NCBI RefSeq assembly: GCF_963966145.1
Contig: NC_091053.1
Coordinates: forward strand, 16,802,001 to 16,866,000
From: Tenebrio molitor
Taxonomy: Eukaryota; Arthropoda; Insecta; Coleoptera; Tenebrionidae
Reading direction: 5' to 3'
DNA: 64,000 bases
Each line of letters begins with the position of its first letter. Position 1 is the stretch's first letter. Position numbers and translations under genes: made by a program. This document shows positions 44,501-53,970 of this stretch, piece by piece. A model generated the notes under the pieces. That model was not told the origin of the DNA. It made no database searches and saw only the letters and a program-made list of their open reading frames with translations.

Positions 44501-47500
44501 TTAGTTCTCTCCATTCCATAGTTCTTTTTACCTCCAGTATTCTTATTTACCGTATTGTTAAGTAACAGTTGATGTAATAATTGCGAGATAATGTATTTAT
44601 TTCAGTTTTACGTCGGCGGCGTCCCTAACATCCAAGAAGGTCTAGAAGTCGTCCAGAATTTCACCGGATGCATCGAAAATCTCTATTTGAACGCCACCAA
44701 CTTGATCCGCGAGGTGAAAGAAGCCTACCAGTACAACGAAGCTTTGCGATTCGAGAAAGTCAACACTCTGTACAACTGTCCCGTAAGTTCTTCCGTACCA
44801 AAAATCGACAATTTTTAAAGGAAACTCTTCCAGGAACCTCCCGTCGTTCCGGTTACTTTCCTCACGAAAGATTCCTACGCCAGACTGAAGGGCTACGAGG
44901 GTATGACTTCGATGAACGCGTCGTTCGCCTTCAGAACGTACGAGAAAACAGCTCTGATGTTCTTCCACGCGTTCTCAACTCAAGGCCACGTTGCCGTAAG
45001 TCGCGTCGACTCAGGCGTTTCGTGTTTCGACCGTTTCTCGTCTTTCAGATATTTCTGGAAGAGGGAAAGATCAAAGTGGAGCTGATCACTTCCGGCGTGT
45101 CCAAAGTGGTCCTGGACAACTACAAGGAAAAGTTCAACGACGGCAGATGGCACACCGTCGTGTTGACCATCAACACCAACTTGATGATCTTCAATGTTGA
45201 TTATCGACCGATGAAGACCGTCCGCCTGTTGAAGATCCAGACCGGCGGGACTTACTTCATCGCGGGCGGCGTGACCGCCTCCATCGGCTACTCCGGCCAG
45301 CACATGCCCGGATTCGTGGGGTGCATGCGCACCATCGGCATCGACGGCAACTATAAACTCCCCAGCGACTGGACCGAAGGCGACTACTGCTGTCCCGACC
45401 AGGTGGTGGTGGACGCGTGCAGGATGACCGACCGCTGCAATCCCAACCCTTGCCAGCACGGCGGCGTCTGCAAGCAGAACTCCCAAGAGTTCATCTGCGA
45501 CTGCAAGAACACCGGATACGGAGGCGCCGTTTGTCACACTTCGATCAACCCGCTGTCGTGCCAAGCGTACAAGAACGTCCAAGCCGTCAACCACAAGGCC
45601 GAGATCAAGATAGACGTGGACGGGAGCGGTCCTCTGGCGCCGTTCCCCGTCACCTGCGAGTTCTTGAGCGACGGGAGGGTGACGACCGTCTTGCACCACA
45701 GCAACCAGGAGACGACGTCTGTCGACGGCTTCCAAGAACCCGGAAGCTTCCACCAGGACATCCACTACGAAGGCGACGACGACCAGATCACGGCGTTGAT
45801 CAATCGGTCGAGCACTTGCAGGCAACACCTGCAGTACGCTTGCAGAGGGGCGCGGTTGTTCAACTCTCCGACGACGGAGAGCAACTTCAGGCCGTTCTCG
45901 TGGTGGGTGTCGAGGCACAACCAGAGGATGGACTACTGGGGCGGATCTCTGCCCGGGTCTAGGAAGTGCGAATGCGGAGTGACCAAGACTTGCGTGGACG
46001 AGACCAAGTGGTGCAACTGCGACAGCTTCAACGAGTACAACAGCGACAAGTGGTTGTCCGACGGAGGCGACATCGTCGAAAAGGAGAACCTCCCGGTGAA
46101 GCAGTTGCGCTTCGGCGACACCGGCACCGCTCTTGACCACAAAGAAGGTCGGTACACTTTGGGGCCGTTGGTGTGCGAAGGCGACGATCTCTTCAACAAT
46201 GTCATCACGTTCAGGGTGACAGACGCGACGATCAACCTCCCCACTTTCGATATGGGCCACAGCGGCGACATCTACTTCGAGTTCAGGACGGCCACGGAGA
46301 ACGCGGTCCTGTTCCACTCGAAGGGACCGTCGGATTTCATCAAGCTCAGCATAGTGAACGGGAACCAGTTGCAGTTTCAGTACCAGGCGGGCCTGGGGCC
46401 GATGGCCGTGATCCGCGAGACGTCGTACAAGCTGTCGGACGACCGTTGGCACTCGGTCTCGGTCGAGCGAAACCGCAAAGAAGCCATGATCGTAGTCGAC
46501 GGCGCCCTCAAGGCCGAAGTGCGCGAGCCCCCGGGCCCGGTCCGGGCGATCCACCTCACCTCCGAGCTGGTGATCGGAGCGTCGACTGACTTCCGGGACG
46601 GCTTCACCGGCTGCATCCGCGCCCTCCTCATCAACGGCCAACACGTCGACTTGCGCAGCTACGCCCGCCGCGGCGCGTACGGACTCTCGGAGGGTTGCGT
46701 CGGCAAATGCCAGAGCAACCCTTGCCTCAACAACGGCACCTGTTTCGAGCGGTACGACGGCTACTGGTGCGACTGCCGCTGGACCGCCTTCAAAGGGCCG
46801 ATCTGCGCGGACGAGATCGGCGTCAACATGCGCCCCACCTCGATGGTCAAGTACGACTTCATGGGCTCGTGGCGGTCCACCATAGCCGAGCACATCCGCG
46901 TCGGCTTCACCACCACCAACCCCAAAGGCTTCCTGTTGGGCTTCTCGTCGAACATCTCGAAGGAATACCTGACGATCATGGTGTCCAACTCGGGACATCT
47001 GCGCGTCGTTTTCGATTTCGGCTTCGAAAGACAGGAGGTGATCTATCCCGAAAAGCTCTTCAGTCTGGGACAGTACCACGATATGAGACTGTCGCGCAAG
47101 AATTCCGGCTCCACCCTGGTTCTCCAGGTGGACAATTACGAGCCGAAAGAGTATCATTTCAACATCAAAGCGTCAGCGGATGCACAATTCAACAACATAC
47201 AGTACATGTACATCGGGAAAAACGAGTCGATGCACGAAGGTTTCATAGGGTGCATCTCGCGGGTCGAGTTCGACGATATTTACCCGTTGAAGTTGCTGTT
47301 CCAGCAGTCGGGACCGATCAACGTGCAGTCCTTGGGAAGTGAGTATGGTGGAAAGGTGAGGTTTTGAGGTTACAGCGGATTTTTCAGCGGCCTTGACGGA
47401 GGACTACTGCGGCGTCGAGCCGATCACGCATCCTCCCGACACGGTGGAGACGAGGCCGCCGCCCATCTTGGACGAGGAGAAGTTGAGGAAAGCCTACAAT

Positions 47501-48812
47501 CAGACAGATTCCGCCATCTTGGGGAGTAAGTAAAGAGACGCGCCAACTTGCACCTGTTATTTTTCTTATTTTGTGTTGACATTTAAAAGATTGTTCTTTA
47601 CCACTTCTCGTTTTCTTTCTCGCATTTTTGCACAACTGACGCACTCATTTCCTCGACGCAAATGCATCACAGCTTGATTTTTTAACGTTCGTGACGCAAC
47701 TTGTCAAACACGGCATTTGTTTCCATCGCTACCAAACGACATTAATTAAGTTGGTACCGCGAAAATCACCAAGTCGAATATTTTAGAACAAATAGTTAGA
47801 AGGAAAAGGATTAAAGAATAATCGATGAGCTGTTGACGATGATATTTTATTAACCTGTCTAAACTCACTCCGAAGATTTTTTCCTGCGATTTCTTATTTT
47901 GTGTCAAAAGTCACAACACACTAGATTCCTACGAGACTCGACAAATGTCATTTGTGACCCAAAATACACTTTAATTATTTATTACTAATTTCGCTATCTT
48001 TGTTTATTAATTTTTGTGATTGAGACGACTTGTTGACCTGCGACAAGATAACGACTGTCAAAAAATTCGTACATGCGCACCACGACCTGCATAAATTATC
48101 ATTTTTTGTAACCGGCCTATTCAAAAGTGTAGTTTGAGTGATCCCCGCAGAGCGCTAGTGTACGGGCGCTTTTTGGGGATATTGTTCATCTAAAGTTTTT
48201 GTCACCAAGAATTTTTCATGTTAAAGTGACATTTTGAATTTGAAGTCAGAAAACTCTTCGTTTTTTACTGCTTTGAAGTGATATTCGTGAAACTTTTCCT
48301 TATTGTTCGTTGTTTTTGTGTTTAGTGTTGTTATTGTTGTTTGTTATTGCAGATTGTTTATTATTTAAGCGTGAAGCGCCCGTTTTGTGGTGGAAATTGG
48401 CTCTTTCTCGGAAACATTTTCATAATGTATTTTTAATGAAATGAACAGGCCGGTTACAATACAGCAGGTGGTGTGCACGTAACAAATGCATTTTCACATC
48501 CTGGGGTTGCTCAAAAAACACTTGCATCTTTCCGACCGCTTTTGCTTTTTAATCTCCCGAAGTGGGGTTCCGCGTCTCGTGTGATGTTAAACCATCCGAC
48601 ATTTTCACTGTTTCGTCGCAGGTGTGCTGGCCATCATCTTCTTGGCTCTGGTGGTGCTGGCGATAATCGTCGGTCGGTACTTGCACCGCCACAAGGGGGA
48701 GTATCTGACGCAGGAGGACGCCGGCGCCGACACCGCTCTCGACCCGGACACGGCGGTGGTGCACGGCACGACGGGTCACCACGTGCAGAAAAAGAAGGAA
48801 TGGTTTATTTAG
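32581..48812 (+). CDS. Nrx-IV: Neurexin-IV (CASPR/contactin-associated-protein orthologue)
   Basis: Nrx-IV is a type I membrane adhesion protein of pleated septate junctions, acting with contactin, neuroglian and coracle. Exons are 32581..32641, 32938..33042, one of 39684..39880 or 40047..40243, 40475..40616, 40666..41036, 44606..44782, 44834..44995, 45049..47338, 47388..47525 and 48622..48812. The spliced length is 1277 aa, close to the fly protein. The domain order is: signal peptide (MGVVQFVYLCLPLLGQYVLA); F5/8C discoidin domain (~22-168); two LamG domains (~170-505); an EGF repeat (~530-567, NPNPCQHGGVCKQ); a fibrinogen-like region (~573-780); LamG3 (~790-940); a second EGF repeat (~955-993, QSNPCLNNGTCFERYD); LamG4 (~1000-1150); one transmembrane helix (LAIIFLALVVLAIIVG); and a cytoplasmic tail with a protein 4.1-binding RYLHRHKGEYLTQED and the C-terminal EWFI PDZ ligand. 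AATAAA is at 49271. AASDHPPT is nested in intron 2 and transposons fill intron 5. Confidence 0.96.
33152..33976 (+). CDS. AASDHPPT: 4'-phosphopantetheinyl transferase (AASDHPPT), nested in Nrx-IV intron 2
   Basis: The enzyme transfers phosphopantetheine from CoA to a Ser on carrier domains (fatty acid synthase, mitochondrial acyl carrier protein, aminoadipate reductase). The single coding exon gives 274 aa, shorter than the ~300 aa human protein but with all motifs present: INFNVSHQGDYTVLA (~90-102), GVDVVKIE (~111-118) with the Mg-binding Asp and Glu, and HWCLKESYLKAVGVG (~160-174) with the catalytic WxxKE..xK. The start is the first ATG of the frame that begins the family's conserved VRWAFNLAKWEP. 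It is transcribed in the same direction as its host gene; a promoter has to lie in 32.5-33.15 kb, or else it is made from a bicistronic or alternatively spliced Nrx-IV leader. A CAG-less TTTAG at 33127 could be an acceptor for a 5'UTR exon. Confidence 0.93.
   Translation: MSSVRWAFNLAKWEPSYAEISLATCCIQLEEKERLARFVFRDDFKSSLIGRLLLRKFVKESTGTEYDKVRFGRDEKGKPVLGSACPNKINFNVSHQGDYTVLAGCASDGLLGVDVVKIEQPRGKTLGEYFRLMSRIFSPREWETIRGVGGERDQLAMFCRHWCLKESYLKAVGVGVTINLQDVCFKINSKVLNRNGVVDDTEVYFRGEKLDWEFQEMLLDEHHCVAVALNSRNNDKVVFEEVDFGEIVKNAVPVLEQDDDYCNDFFNKCEKKKM
33977..35089. other. Nrx-IV intron 2, non-coding
   Basis: Right after AASDHPPT there is an AATAAA (33993-33998). Beyond it no exon is supported; short open frames on both strands lack splice or family support. 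Confidence 0.4.
35090..35314 (-). CDS. Candidate 74-aa ORF antisense in Nrx-IV intron 2
   Basis: An ATG-started frame (MAAKIEKKRHSSQFTPGKTA...) runs to TGA and encodes a polar protein with a plausible amphipathic middle (FVITYHFLSLISEIEDDLL) and three Cys. Its codon use is less AT-biased than the flanks. No family, promoter or splice partner could be recognised, so it may equally be a first exon of a degraded transposon gene. Confidence 0.28.
   Translation of the reverse strand: MAAKIEKKRHSSQFTPGKTANSDKQDRFVITYHFLSLISEIEDDLLTKLEVMDASDKSNTDYCKCFKHYSVLWK
36019..36374. mobile_element. MITE, TACAGG...AAATGATTGTAG family, copy 1
   Basis: The ends are TACAGGTCATTGTAAATGAT and the inverse ATTTATAATGACCCTGTA. 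It is an inverted copy of 36592-36967, sharing for example AAAAGTGCGGTGA and CATATGGAGCGGCA blocks in reverse orientation. It is non-coding. Confidence 0.75.
36592..36967. mobile_element. MITE, TACAGG...AAATGATTGTAG family, copy 2
   Basis: It begins TACAGGGTTATTATAAATGA and ends with the inverse ATTTATAATAACCTTGTGTA. It lies about 220 bp from copy 1 in opposite orientation, so the two can pair into a large hairpin. Confidence 0.75.
37451..37501 (+). repeat. Short dispersed repeat (partner at 39300-39350)
   Basis: The block TGTAGAGCGGCACAATT occurs here and at 39300-39350 with matching flanks (CGACTCTATTAAAAC versus CGACCACATTAAAGC). Element boundaries are not visible. Confidence 0.6.
37886..38193. 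mobile_element. MITE, GTGATCAAGAATGACTGA family, copy 2 (inverted)
   Basis: This is an inverted near-copy of 4767-5067: it starts TACAGCGTGATCAATAATG and ends TCATTCTTGATCACGTTGTA. Internal blocks such as ATGACCCTTTGATGGTAAAC match the reverse complement of copy 1. It lies in Nrx-IV intron 2. Confidence 0.8.
38194..39683. other. Distal part of Nrx-IV intron 2, no gene seen
   Basis: AT-rich DNA without supported exons. It carries one short dispersed repeat (39300-39350). Confidence 0.45.
39684..39880 (+). other. Nrx-IV: Nrx-IV mutually exclusive exon 3a (discoidin domain)
   Basis: It encodes GNAWSAEENDFDQQLIIDLG through DYKEPGGNSM. It enters in phase 1 and leaves in phase 0, is 197 nt long, and has donor GTGAGA. 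The acceptor (ATTATGAAG) lacks a pyrimidine tract, so its use probably depends on splicing regulators. It corresponds in position to one of the two alternative third exons described for fly Nrx-IV. Confidence 0.85.
40047..40243 (+). other. Nrx-IV: Nrx-IV mutually exclusive exon 3b (discoidin domain)
   Basis: It encodes SSVWSPEESTYFHFLTMDLG through FTDTQGETE, is the same length (197 nt) as exon 3a and has the same phases. The two share the discoidin pattern (DLG, R.I.TQGR, EFV.EY...Y) but differ widely in sequence. Donor is GTGCTT and acceptor CCATAG. Including both exons would break the frame. Confidence 0.88.
41273..41400. repeat. Long imperfect hairpin with perfect GC core
   Basis: The core TTGATTAAC-TC-GGGC-TAC-GCCC-TC-GTTAATCAA (41318-41350) is a perfect hairpin. 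The flanks continue the pairing: TGTACAACACGTTATGAAA on the left and the inverse of TTTCATAACTAGTTGTACA on the right. It lies in Nrx-IV intron 5. Confidence 0.75.
42552..44028 (+). CDS. Two-exon 68-aa helix-turn-helix protein, possibly transposon-derived
   Basis: Exon 1 is 42552..42662 (ATG to GTAAGT) and exon 2 is 43933..44028 (acceptor TTTTTCCAG to TAA), joined in phase 0. The product begins MGADMKRALIKLYDKLHLSH and contains a segment with the helix-turn-helix pattern of transposase DNA-binding domains: SVRKICVEISEIFSISDITV followed by YRIIQSHLRG. There is no catalytic domain, so it could be a truncated transposase remnant or a domesticated DNA-binding peptide. The intron contains a 713-bp LINE fragment on the opposite strand, which does not disturb either splice site. 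Confidence 0.45.
42909..43621 (-). mobile_element. 5'-truncated LINE, restriction-like-endonuclease type, copy A
   Basis: Minus-strand reading gives the C-terminal end of a LINE ORF: zinc knuckle remnant, then RPDIIILNKQQKQAYLLDIA, which fits the RPD-x(12-14)-D active-site pattern of the restriction-like endonuclease in R2/R4/NeSL-type elements. ATGIVPQSL and a stop follow. The 3' end is a GC-rich tail ending GGAGGTGGGATA. The right boundary is abrupt at TTCCG. ATTAATTAT-like sequence on both sides may be a target duplication. It is about 99% identical to copy B at 52761. Confidence 0.7.
47526..48621. other. Nrx-IV last intron, non-coding
   Basis: About 1.1 kb between the juxtamembrane exon and the transmembrane/cytoplasmic exon. 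No repeat or exon was recognised. Confidence 0.5.
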
Positions 48813-49270
48813 TGGATTGTTTTGAGCGTATCGAACGGGCCTAATAGTACAACCATATTAGTCGTGTAAGGCAGTTTCAGCGTTTTTCGGCGACATCTAG
48901 GTGAAGGACGTCGGACCGTCGACGAGTCCTCTTGTAAAATAAGATGTTCACGTTAATGTATAAGATTTGTTTTTAATACTCTGTGTTCATGTGGCATAAA
49001 CTAGGTTTGTGCAATTGCATTTTTTTTTACTTAAATTCTAACTTATTTTTGTCCGTCCATTTTATTTGTGTGTCTACATTCCAGTATTATTTAACTGACG
49101 CTGTTTTTGACACTTGATCTTCCAAAAGAAATTAGTCGCTAGAGTGAAGTGCCTTTCGATGGCATTCTGTCGATATCTGCACTGTAAACTTATTTTTTGT
49201 TGCTTTTATAAATTGTACCATAATACACACTACTATAGAAGTCTAGAAGATATTGTGTACTTTTTTTACA

Positions 49271-49276
49271 AATAAA
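49271..49276 (+). promoter_or_regulatory. Candidate Nrx-IV poly(A) signal
   Basis: AATAAA lies 459 nt after the Nrx-IV stop codon and is followed by a T/GT-rich stretch. Confidence 0.6.
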
Positions 49277-49647
49277 GTATGATACACAAGTGTCGCAATT
49301 TCACTCGACCCTTGGTAAGTAAAACAATACAATCCTTTTTGTTTCCTCAAACTAGCTTTAAACAGTTGCAATTAGTATTTTTCTCGTGGCAGAAGACACG
49401 CACGACTCTTGTCACTCCTGACATGAACAGTTACTCCACTGACTCGTGAAGAACTTGTAATGTTGATAGCGGAAATCCCCTCCTCAGTCCATTGTTCCGC
49501 ACTTTTGTGCTAGACCGGTCGACCGCGGGTAAATGTACGTTTTTAACAGTTCTCAAATAGTAAATTAGTTCACACTGATGCATAGGAGAGTATTTCCCGA
49601 AAGTTGCGTCACCTTCCGATCTACACTTGTCATCTCTTGACCGCACC

Positions 49648-50571
49648 ATGTGCGAAGAAGATAACTTGTTTATTCGCGGCCTGGAGATCCATCAGATGTC
49701 TTTGGAGGCATCGTGCGACGGTTGCCTGTTGAAGAGGTCCAACGCCCTCAGGAGACGCACAAGACCGGTGCTGAAGAACTCCAATTGCACCGTGCAAGAT
49801 TCTGAAATGCGGGAGTTCAAAAGGAGTTTCAAGCGAAGGTGAATATTTTTCTTTCAATTCATTTTAACGCTTCCTCCTATCTTTCACTCTTCATTTGCAT
49901 ACCGCTATTTTTATTTCCATTACGACATAACACTTTCCGTTTTGATAGTAACGCAACTACACCGGACAGCTATCGCAACTTCCTCTTGGCATCTAAAGTG
50001 GCAAAAAATTTTTTTGGACGCGACTGGTCCGCGGTTTTGGATTTAATTATTTTTGCAATTAGGTGACTCACGACCACTTTGTGGTTGAAATGTTTTATTC
50101 GAGCGTTCTTGCGGAAAGGTATTTATATTTACCATCCGGAGTCATCACCAGCGGTCACATGTTGGTGATAAATGATACGGCGAGATTCGGATTAGAATGT
50201 CACGTTATTTTGATTTGATTATGTGGGAAACTCTATTGTTTTGATTGACGTTGTGTTGAAATGTCTTTTTTAGGAATGCGAAGGGTGTGAATGGGGCTAA
50301 AATGGAGTGCAAGAAAATCAAGCATTTTCTGCAGGACAGGTTTCGCTACAAGAAAAACGTCTCGATTCCGTGGTTTTTCTTGTGGAAGTACAGAAAGATT
50401 CACCCGTTGAGGGGGCGAAGGTGAGTCAAAATGAACGTTTCGGCAAGATAATAATGATAAAAATGATTTTGGGGCTTTGGACAAATTATTTTGTCTTCTC
50501 TTTGATTTACCACAAATTATTTGTTATTTTGTCTTTTTGGTAGTGATGAAAGTGTGTCCTCAGATAACTAA
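49648..50571 (+). CDS. Uncharacterised basic 159-aa protein, four exons
   Basis: Exons are 49648..49838, 49949..50062, 50274..50420 and 50544..50571. All three introns are phase 2 and every donor begins GTGA (GTGAAT, GTGACT, GTGAGT). The protein starts MCEEDNLFIRGLEIHQMSLE, has a Cys pair (SCDGCLLKRS), an Arg-rich stretch (RRRTRPVLKNS), a central FLLASKVAKNFFGRDWSAVL helix pair, a basic C-terminal part (KMECKKIKHFLQDRFRYKKN, then PWFFLWKYRKIHPLRGR) and a short acidic end SDESVSSDN. The high charge suggests a nucleic-acid-binding protein (inference). I do not recognise a family. The gene follows Nrx-IV on the same strand. Confidence 0.6.
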
Positions 50572-51719
50572 ATTACGAATTTACTCTGCCTAATTCTGTT
50601 TAATAAAACTGCAAACAGATTACATTATGCTAATGAGTACACGTAAATATCATAAAATGAATACTTTGTACTAGACGACAAAATGTAAAAATATGTCAAT
50701 AAAGACACATATTTTTGCTCGTTAAAAGTTATAATAATGTATTAAAAATTATTAGTAATATGTCTTGATCATAAGATTTGGTCAACAAAAAAAACAGATA
50801 AGAGGCGGCCATGGAAAACAAAATTTCTGCGAACGTGCGGCGTAACTTTAACTGTCACTTATCAATTTTGATATTTACGTGAATTTTATTTGAAAAAATG
50901 GTTTTCACTCGAGAATATAAAACATTTATGATAATATTGTTTCGAAATTAGAACGAAGAAAACAATGCCTGGGTTTCCATTCATGTTTTTTTGGAATTTT
51001 GGCAAAACCTCTCTTATGTTCACCCTCGCTGTTAGTATGATTGAAACTACGCCACACGTTTTCAGAAGTTTTTTTTTTCCATAACCGCCCCTTCTCTTTT
51101 TTTTTTGTTTTCGTTGATCATATTGTGGAATATCAATATTGCACAATACTTTGCAAAATAATCCGTTTGGTGCATGGATTGTTTCGGAAATTCGGTGCTT
51201 TTGCTGTCATAGAAATAAGCACGAGTCGCAGACGAGTGTCTTATTTCCGAAGAACAATAAAAATACATGCTGAAAAGACATTCTATGAGAAAATCGCACG
51301 CCAATGGTGTGCACCAACATTTTTTCAATTTTTATTGTCATGACAACCATACCAAATACAAGCTTCCGATTGGATGTTGTTATTTTTTTATTATTTATTA
51401 TAAAAGGGTCAAGGTTTGTATTATTTTCTCGTTTCGTATTCATCGATTATCAATCTGACATTTGTTGACTAGACTAGAACCTGGCACACTGTCTCGCATG
51501 CGTAGCACATGAAGAACTATTAAAACAGTCACGTGAGACATCAATACAGACAAGTTTTCAGTAAAGAATTACGCCACGAGAAATAGGCGAAATAAATATA
51601 CAATATACATATTTTAATAATGGACTCCAGATCTTTGGTTAAAGTGAGTAAAGCTATTATCATCACCATAGAACACTTGATTTTTGCTTATTGCTGCTAC
51701 CTCACATCACAATTTAGAG
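50572..51719. other. Intergenic DNA without recognised gene
   Basis: It contains a hairpin around GAAATAAGCACGAGTCGCAG (51210-51245), whose stem is GAAATAAG facing CTTATTTC. A tiny ATG-to-GTGAGT segment at 51620-51643 (MDSRSLVK) could be a start exon but has no other support. Confidence 0.4.
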
Positions 51720-51795
51720 AAGTGGTTCTCAACTTTTTGAGCCTGTACAACACTATCGAATTCACGATGAAATTCTAACTGTTTGAGAGCCACTG
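51720..51795. mobile_element. 76-bp hAT-like MITE with perfect 8-bp target duplication
   Basis: The left terminus is AAGTGGTTCTCAAC and the right terminus GTTTGAGAGCCACTG, matching the hAT-type CAGTGGTTCTCAA end with one change on the left. ATTTAGAG occurs on both sides (51712-51719 and 51796-51803). Confidence 0.85.
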
Positions 51796-51817
51796 ATTTA
51801 GAGCATCGCTCGTGCTA

Positions 51818-52050
51818 GAGTTAAGCCGGCCTGAGATATGTCATTTGGTGGGGGTACGCGAAGACGGAAAACAGTCGGACGGGTCCATCTTTCGTAAAAT
51901 AGGGGTGTTCAATAGATTAAAAATCAGTTGATTTTTTCAGTGACCGGTGAACGAGTAAAAGTTTCCATTTAGCTGTTTTTTGAGTAATTTAAGTGATTTG
52001 TCCGCGCAGATTTCCCCCACCAAATGACATATCTCAGGCCGGCTTAACTC
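51818..52050. mobile_element. 233-bp MITE with ~36-bp inverted termini and TA duplication
   Basis: GAGTTAAGCCGGCCTGAGAT at the left faces its perfect inverse ATCTCAGGCCGGCTTAACTC at the right. Pairing continues through ATGTCATTTGGTGGGGG. TA flanks both ends (51816-51817, 52051-52052). The near-perfect termini suggest recent movement. Confidence 0.88.
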
Positions 52051-52760
52051 TACCGTAGTAATTTTCGAAAGAAAAACAGTAAAGTCGTTGATACTTGAAA
52101 AATCAAGATTCAACTGAAAGATGACGCAAACTCTGTTTGCTTTAAAACCGAGAACAAGAATTATAAACTGGTCAGGTAAGTGTTGACAAGCGCTAGTTGT
52201 CAATTCTTGTAAAAGGGGTTTCAATTTCCGGTGCAATCTCGCATTTTCCGTTCGCAATAAATAGACATTTTTAAGAAGCGTTTACTTTTGTGTATCGAAA
52301 CCAAATAAAAATTATTGACCAAGTGACAATAAGCGATAAGGAGCAGGTCCACTGGTTCAGTGGCGTAATAAGATACTGCACCCTGGGCGGATCTGTGTCA
52401 GGCTCCTCCCACATTTCGCCGATTAGGGGAAGATACAGCCAATAACAATAAAGAGGAGCTTTAACATAAAAAGCAATACCAAAAAGAAATTCTAATAATG
52501 AAATGTTAAATCTAAAAATTAGAAATGATGGCTACATTGGAGCCACTGAAAACAATTTGGTGGTCACAAGAATTTTAATCAATAAAACCGTACTCATCAA
52601 GTGAAAATATTACGTTCACATTCGTAGAATAAAAAGGGACAAAAAGCTGTTCAGAGGCGCCGGGACACAAAAACGACGTTCACTTTCATCAAACAAAATC
52701 ACACATAAATTAATCAGTGATCACAAAATTGATAATAACAGTTTTCAGCTTTTTTTTTAG

Positions 52761-53690
52761 TATCCCACCTCCACCCGGCGGCACGGCAATTTTGCCGGAG
52801 TACATACACTATTACGGATAATACTATCAAGTAATAGTGCAGTGCTTATCAACATAATTACCGGCGTCTCGCCTCCGCATTTTGACTTTTTTGTGTTTTA
52901 TGTTCTGCGTCAATGTTAAGGAATTTCCTCACGATGTGACATGAGTATAATAATATACCTTTTTGAATTTCAACCACCAATGTGTTCTCTAAGTCCAAAA
53001 TTTTTAAATTTTTAAAAAGAGATTGGGGTACTATTCCTGTTGCTGAAATTATAAATGGTAAAATCGAAATTTTTTCTAAACACCAAAGATTTCTCATAGC
53101 AACGGAGAGTTCTAAATATTTATTAATTTTTGTATTATATGTCTGTGTTATATTGTGTGAATTTGGAACAGCTATATCTAAAAGATATGCTTGCTTTTGT
53201 TGTTTATTTAAAATAATAATGTCTGGTCTGTTATGCTGAATGTGAATGTCAGTTAAAACTGTGCGATCAAAATATAATTTGTAATTGTCATTTTCTAAAC
53301 AACTTTCTGGTTTATAAATGTAATGTGGTTGTGTATCCTTTAATAAATTGAATTTAACTGCTAAATTCATGTGTATAATTTTTGCGAATATATCATGACG
53401 TTTTTTATATTCGCTTTGAGCCAAAACGGTGCAAGAAGAAATGATATGTTCAATGGTTTCCCCTTCAGTTCCGCAAATCCTACATTTATCAATGATCGAT
53501 TGTAAACCGCATATGTGTTTTTTATAATTTCTTGTATTTATAACACGATCTTGTATTGCAAATATAAAACCCTCAGTGTCAGGATGAATATTTGATTTTT
53601 TAAGCCATGCATGAGAAGCTTGAATATTAATTTCTGGCTGTTCTAGCTCTTTAAAATATCTCCCATGTTACTTACTTTTGTTACATTATT
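52761..53690 (-). mobile_element. 5'-truncated LINE, restriction-like-endonuclease type, copy B
   Basis: It has the same 3' end and ORF terminus as copy A, with about six substitutions over ~710 bp, and extends ~200 bp further toward the 5' side. The extra part encodes the zinc knuckle in frame (DKCRICGTEGETIEHIISSC, a C-x2-C-x8-H-x4-C pattern) and the preceding FIFAIQDRVINTRNYKKHIC. The ORF is open from about 53650 down to its stop at 52858. The reverse transcriptase domain is not present. The 5' limit is approximate. Confidence 0.75.
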
Positions 53691-53970
53691 TGGGTGCATT
53701 TTATCCCCACGGTATCAGATACTTAAATTTCAGTAGGAATCCCAGGAATAATAAAAACAATCTTTACATTTTGAAAGATTTGTTACTTACAACAAAGATA
53801 AATAAGACAATTATGTACTTATAATATTAGGTGTCCAGAAAGTTCTGAGCGTTTTTGTGGCATTCTGTTTCACGATATAAAATCAATGTAAAATCAATTG
53901 GTAATTTTTGTTAGTTTTTTGAAATATGAAGTACACTTGTCCATAAACAATTTGACGTTTCTCAGTTATA

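Noticed and set aside
44980..47157. 725-codon open frame antisense to Nrx-IV
   Set aside because: It mirrors the GC-rich third positions of the LamG/EGF exon on the other strand. Its sequence is low in normal protein features, while the sense strand is clearly Nrx-IV.
51620..51643. Mini start exon MDSRSLVK ending at GTGAGT
   Set aside because: Eight codons with no homologue or partner exon are expected by chance.
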